A stretch of DNA of 64,000 nucleotides from Leptonema illini DSM 21528 (GTDB lineage Bacteria > Spirochaetota > Leptospiria > Leptospirales > Leptonemataceae). Positions 62,627 to 64,000 of this stretch are shown in pieces (position 1 is the stretch's first letter; each line of letters begins with the position of its first letter). A program made the position numbers and the translations under genes. The notes below the pieces were generated by a model that made no database searches, had not been told where the DNA came from, and worked only from the letters and a program-made list of their open reading frames with translations. The stretch spans positions 1,447,989 to 1,511,988 of the forward strand of contig NZ_JH597773.1 in the NCBI RefSeq assembly GCF_000243335.1, written 5' to 3'.

Positions 62627-64000
62627 AGGCCTGCTGTTCCTCGAGGATTTCGCGAAAGAGCTCGTGCAGGGCAATGGGCGCCGGTCGTTCTTTAACGATA
62701 CGGCGCGCCTCTTTCAGGCTTTTCATCAGCTTACGCAGCCGTCGGGCATCGACGCGCTCATGCACGGCGACGGATCGAATCTGCTCCAGCTGTAACAGTA
62801 GCCTTCCTTGAAAGCGCATCTCGGCGCGATCTAAAGCCGGAAGCAGGCGTATAGAATTCTCCAGTTCATCAAGATGCAGTTCCTGTAGCCGATGCAGCCC
62901 CTCTGGCGCCCAGTAAAGAAACAGACGGATGCGATCCAGCATCCTCTCGTAGTCTGCTGATTGTAGAATGTCGGCCGGCAGTGGCGATTGGTCGAAGGGA
63001 AGCTGTGAGGGCACAACGAAAAAGGCGCGCTCCATCATCGTCTCCAGTTCAAGCAGGCGATCGAATCCACGTTTTTGCGCATCGATGCGCAGGCGGTCGG
63101 CTTCGATCCAGCGTTCCAGACGAAGGCGGTGGGCGACGGCCGCTTCGTAAGAAAGGCCCAGTTGATGATGAAGACGAAAGAGAAAGGTCGGCCCCGCATG
63201 GTGCACGATATGATTGATGACCTCGGTTTTTGCTATGGCATCGCGCAGCGGATGACGCTGCACACAGTCACGCAAGGTCTCATCGCCGAGCGGCATGCCT
63301 TTAAAGCGACGCTCGACAAACTCCGGATAATCCTCGAAACGCAGGTCGATACGGGCACGGTAATAAAGCTTGCTCCATCCGACAAGATTGCCGACCAGAG
63401 GCGACGTGAGCCTCTGCATATCGGGCGGCAGCTCGTCGCTTTCACAGGCGTCATTCTCAAGCAGTTCCTGTATCAGAAGAGGAAGCATGGCGCCATTCTC
63501 TGAAAGCCGGCGCTCTTCCATGCGAATACACCGATTAATCGCTCTGTTATTTGCAATCACCTGATCGATCATAAGCGGCTCAAGCTCGCGAATCATCTCA
63601 TTACGTCTTTCACGCGACGCTATGAGTTTGCGCGAAAGCATGTCTTCCAGCAGAATTTTCAGGTTAACTTCGTGATCTGACATGTCTACGCCGCCGGAAT
63701 TATCGACCGCATCTGTGTTTAACAGAACTCCGGCAGCGGCGGCCTCATACCGGCCCTGCATGCTGAAACCGAGATTGCCGCCTTCACCGACGACGCGGGC
63801 ACGTAAACTACTACCGTCGACGCGCACGGCATCGTTAGCCGGATCGCCGATCTCTTCGTTCCTTTCACTTCTTGCCTTCACATAGGTGCCGATTCCGCCG
63901 TTCCAGAGCAGATCGACGTCGGCACAGAGGATGGCCCGCACCAGTTCGTCTCCACTAACGGAATCGGGAACGTCTCGGGGTCCGCTCTTGCTGCCGTTGC
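62613..64000 (-). CDS. NAD-glutamate dehydrogenase, C-terminal part (runs off the window)
   Basis: The visible 462 residues continue in frame to the window edge, so the gene starts beyond it. They match the C-terminal section of the very large NAD-GDH family (LLWNGGIGTYVKARSE, GEGGNLGFSMQGRYE, LNTDAVDNSGGVDMSDHEVN). This enzyme oxidises glutamate to 2-oxoglutarate and ammonia. The tail from VRERHPLR-like helices onward is helical. Confidence 0.93.
   Translation of the reverse strand, partial: NGSKSGPRDVPDSVSGDELVRAILCADVDLLWNGGIGTYVKARSERNEEIGDPANDAVRVDGSSLRARVVGEGGNLGFSMQGRYEAAAAGVLLNTDAVDNSGGVDMSDHEVNLKILLEDMLSRKLIASRERRNEMIRELEPLMIDQVIANNRAINRCIRMEERRLSENGAMLPLLIQELLENDACESDELPPDMQRLTSPLVGNLVGWSKLYYRARIDLRFEDYPEFVERRFKGMPLGDETLRDCVQRHPLRDAIAKTEVINHIVHHAGPTFLFRLHHQLGLSYEAAVAHRLRLERWIEADRLRIDAQKRGFDRLLELETMMERAFFVVPSQLPFDQSPLPADILQSADYERMLDRIRLFLYWAPEGLHRLQELHLDELENSIRLLPALDRAEMRFQGRLLLQLEQIRSVAVHERVDARRLRKLMKSLKEARRIVKERPAPIALHELFREILEEQQAFTNS

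Noticed and set aside
1-64000. CRISPR arrays, tRNA or rRNA genes
   Set aside because: I looked for spaced short repeats and tRNA T-loop patterns in the gaps and saw none; a tRNAscan or CRISPR search could still find weak cases.

Overview
The window looks like part of the chromosome of a diderm, GC-rich (mid-50s % by eye) spirochete of the Leptospira/Leptonema group. The reasons are lipoproteins with loose spirochete-type lipoboxes (for example LLLFSC and LLLLSC), a MurE with the meso-DAP motif DNPR, an ABC-dependent O-antigen export set, and several genes that look Leptospira-like. The genus is an inference; no rRNA or tRNA gene was found.

Layout. 1-2.6 kb: the start of a membrane protein, a HadA/HadB-like dehydratase pair, and a decayed hipBA locus that keeps two palindromic operators. 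2.6-6.6 kb: queG, then rsmH, an ftsL-like gene and murE (wall and division cluster). 6.7-10.5 kb (minus): wzm-wzt-glycosyltransferase export operon. 10.5-19.1 kb: pckA, a 7TMR-DISM chemoreceptor, a pentaheme lipoprotein cytochrome, a lipoprotein and serA. 19.4-32.7 kb: mostly housekeeping (PLP protein, sppA, surE, tyrS, ubiX), plus a toxin-antitoxin-like pair with a degenerate PIN protein and a large cyclic-nucleotide-binding-like protein.

32.7-51.7 kb is an accessory region. It holds dispersed repeats, two complete insertion sequences (IS256-type at 37811-39189, IS3-type at 44091-45662), fragments of others, Fic, MntA/HepT, VapBC, RHH, ParE and other toxin-antitoxin pieces, a TIR/deoxyribosyltransferase-like protein, a methyltransferase pair, a Uma2 nuclease, and a secreted phosphodiesterase fused to a jacalin-like lectin. 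Both insertion sites can be reconstructed. The IS3 element splits a conserved unknown gene exactly in frame. The IS256 element carries a 9-bp target duplication and replaces the C-terminus of an RHH antitoxin.

51.9-64 kb returns to core genes: trpS, a comEC-like gene, rsmA, a DJ-1/PfpI protein, a MatC-like carrier, a gamma-carbonic anhydrase, ndk, a prenyl synthase, tlyA and the 3' part of an NAD-glutamate dehydrogenase.

The genes that probably work together are wzm/wzt/GT (surface polysaccharide), rsmH/ftsL-like/murE (division and wall), the sppA-to-TPR operon, the 25.5-21.8 kb minus-strand operon, and the toxin-antitoxin pairs.
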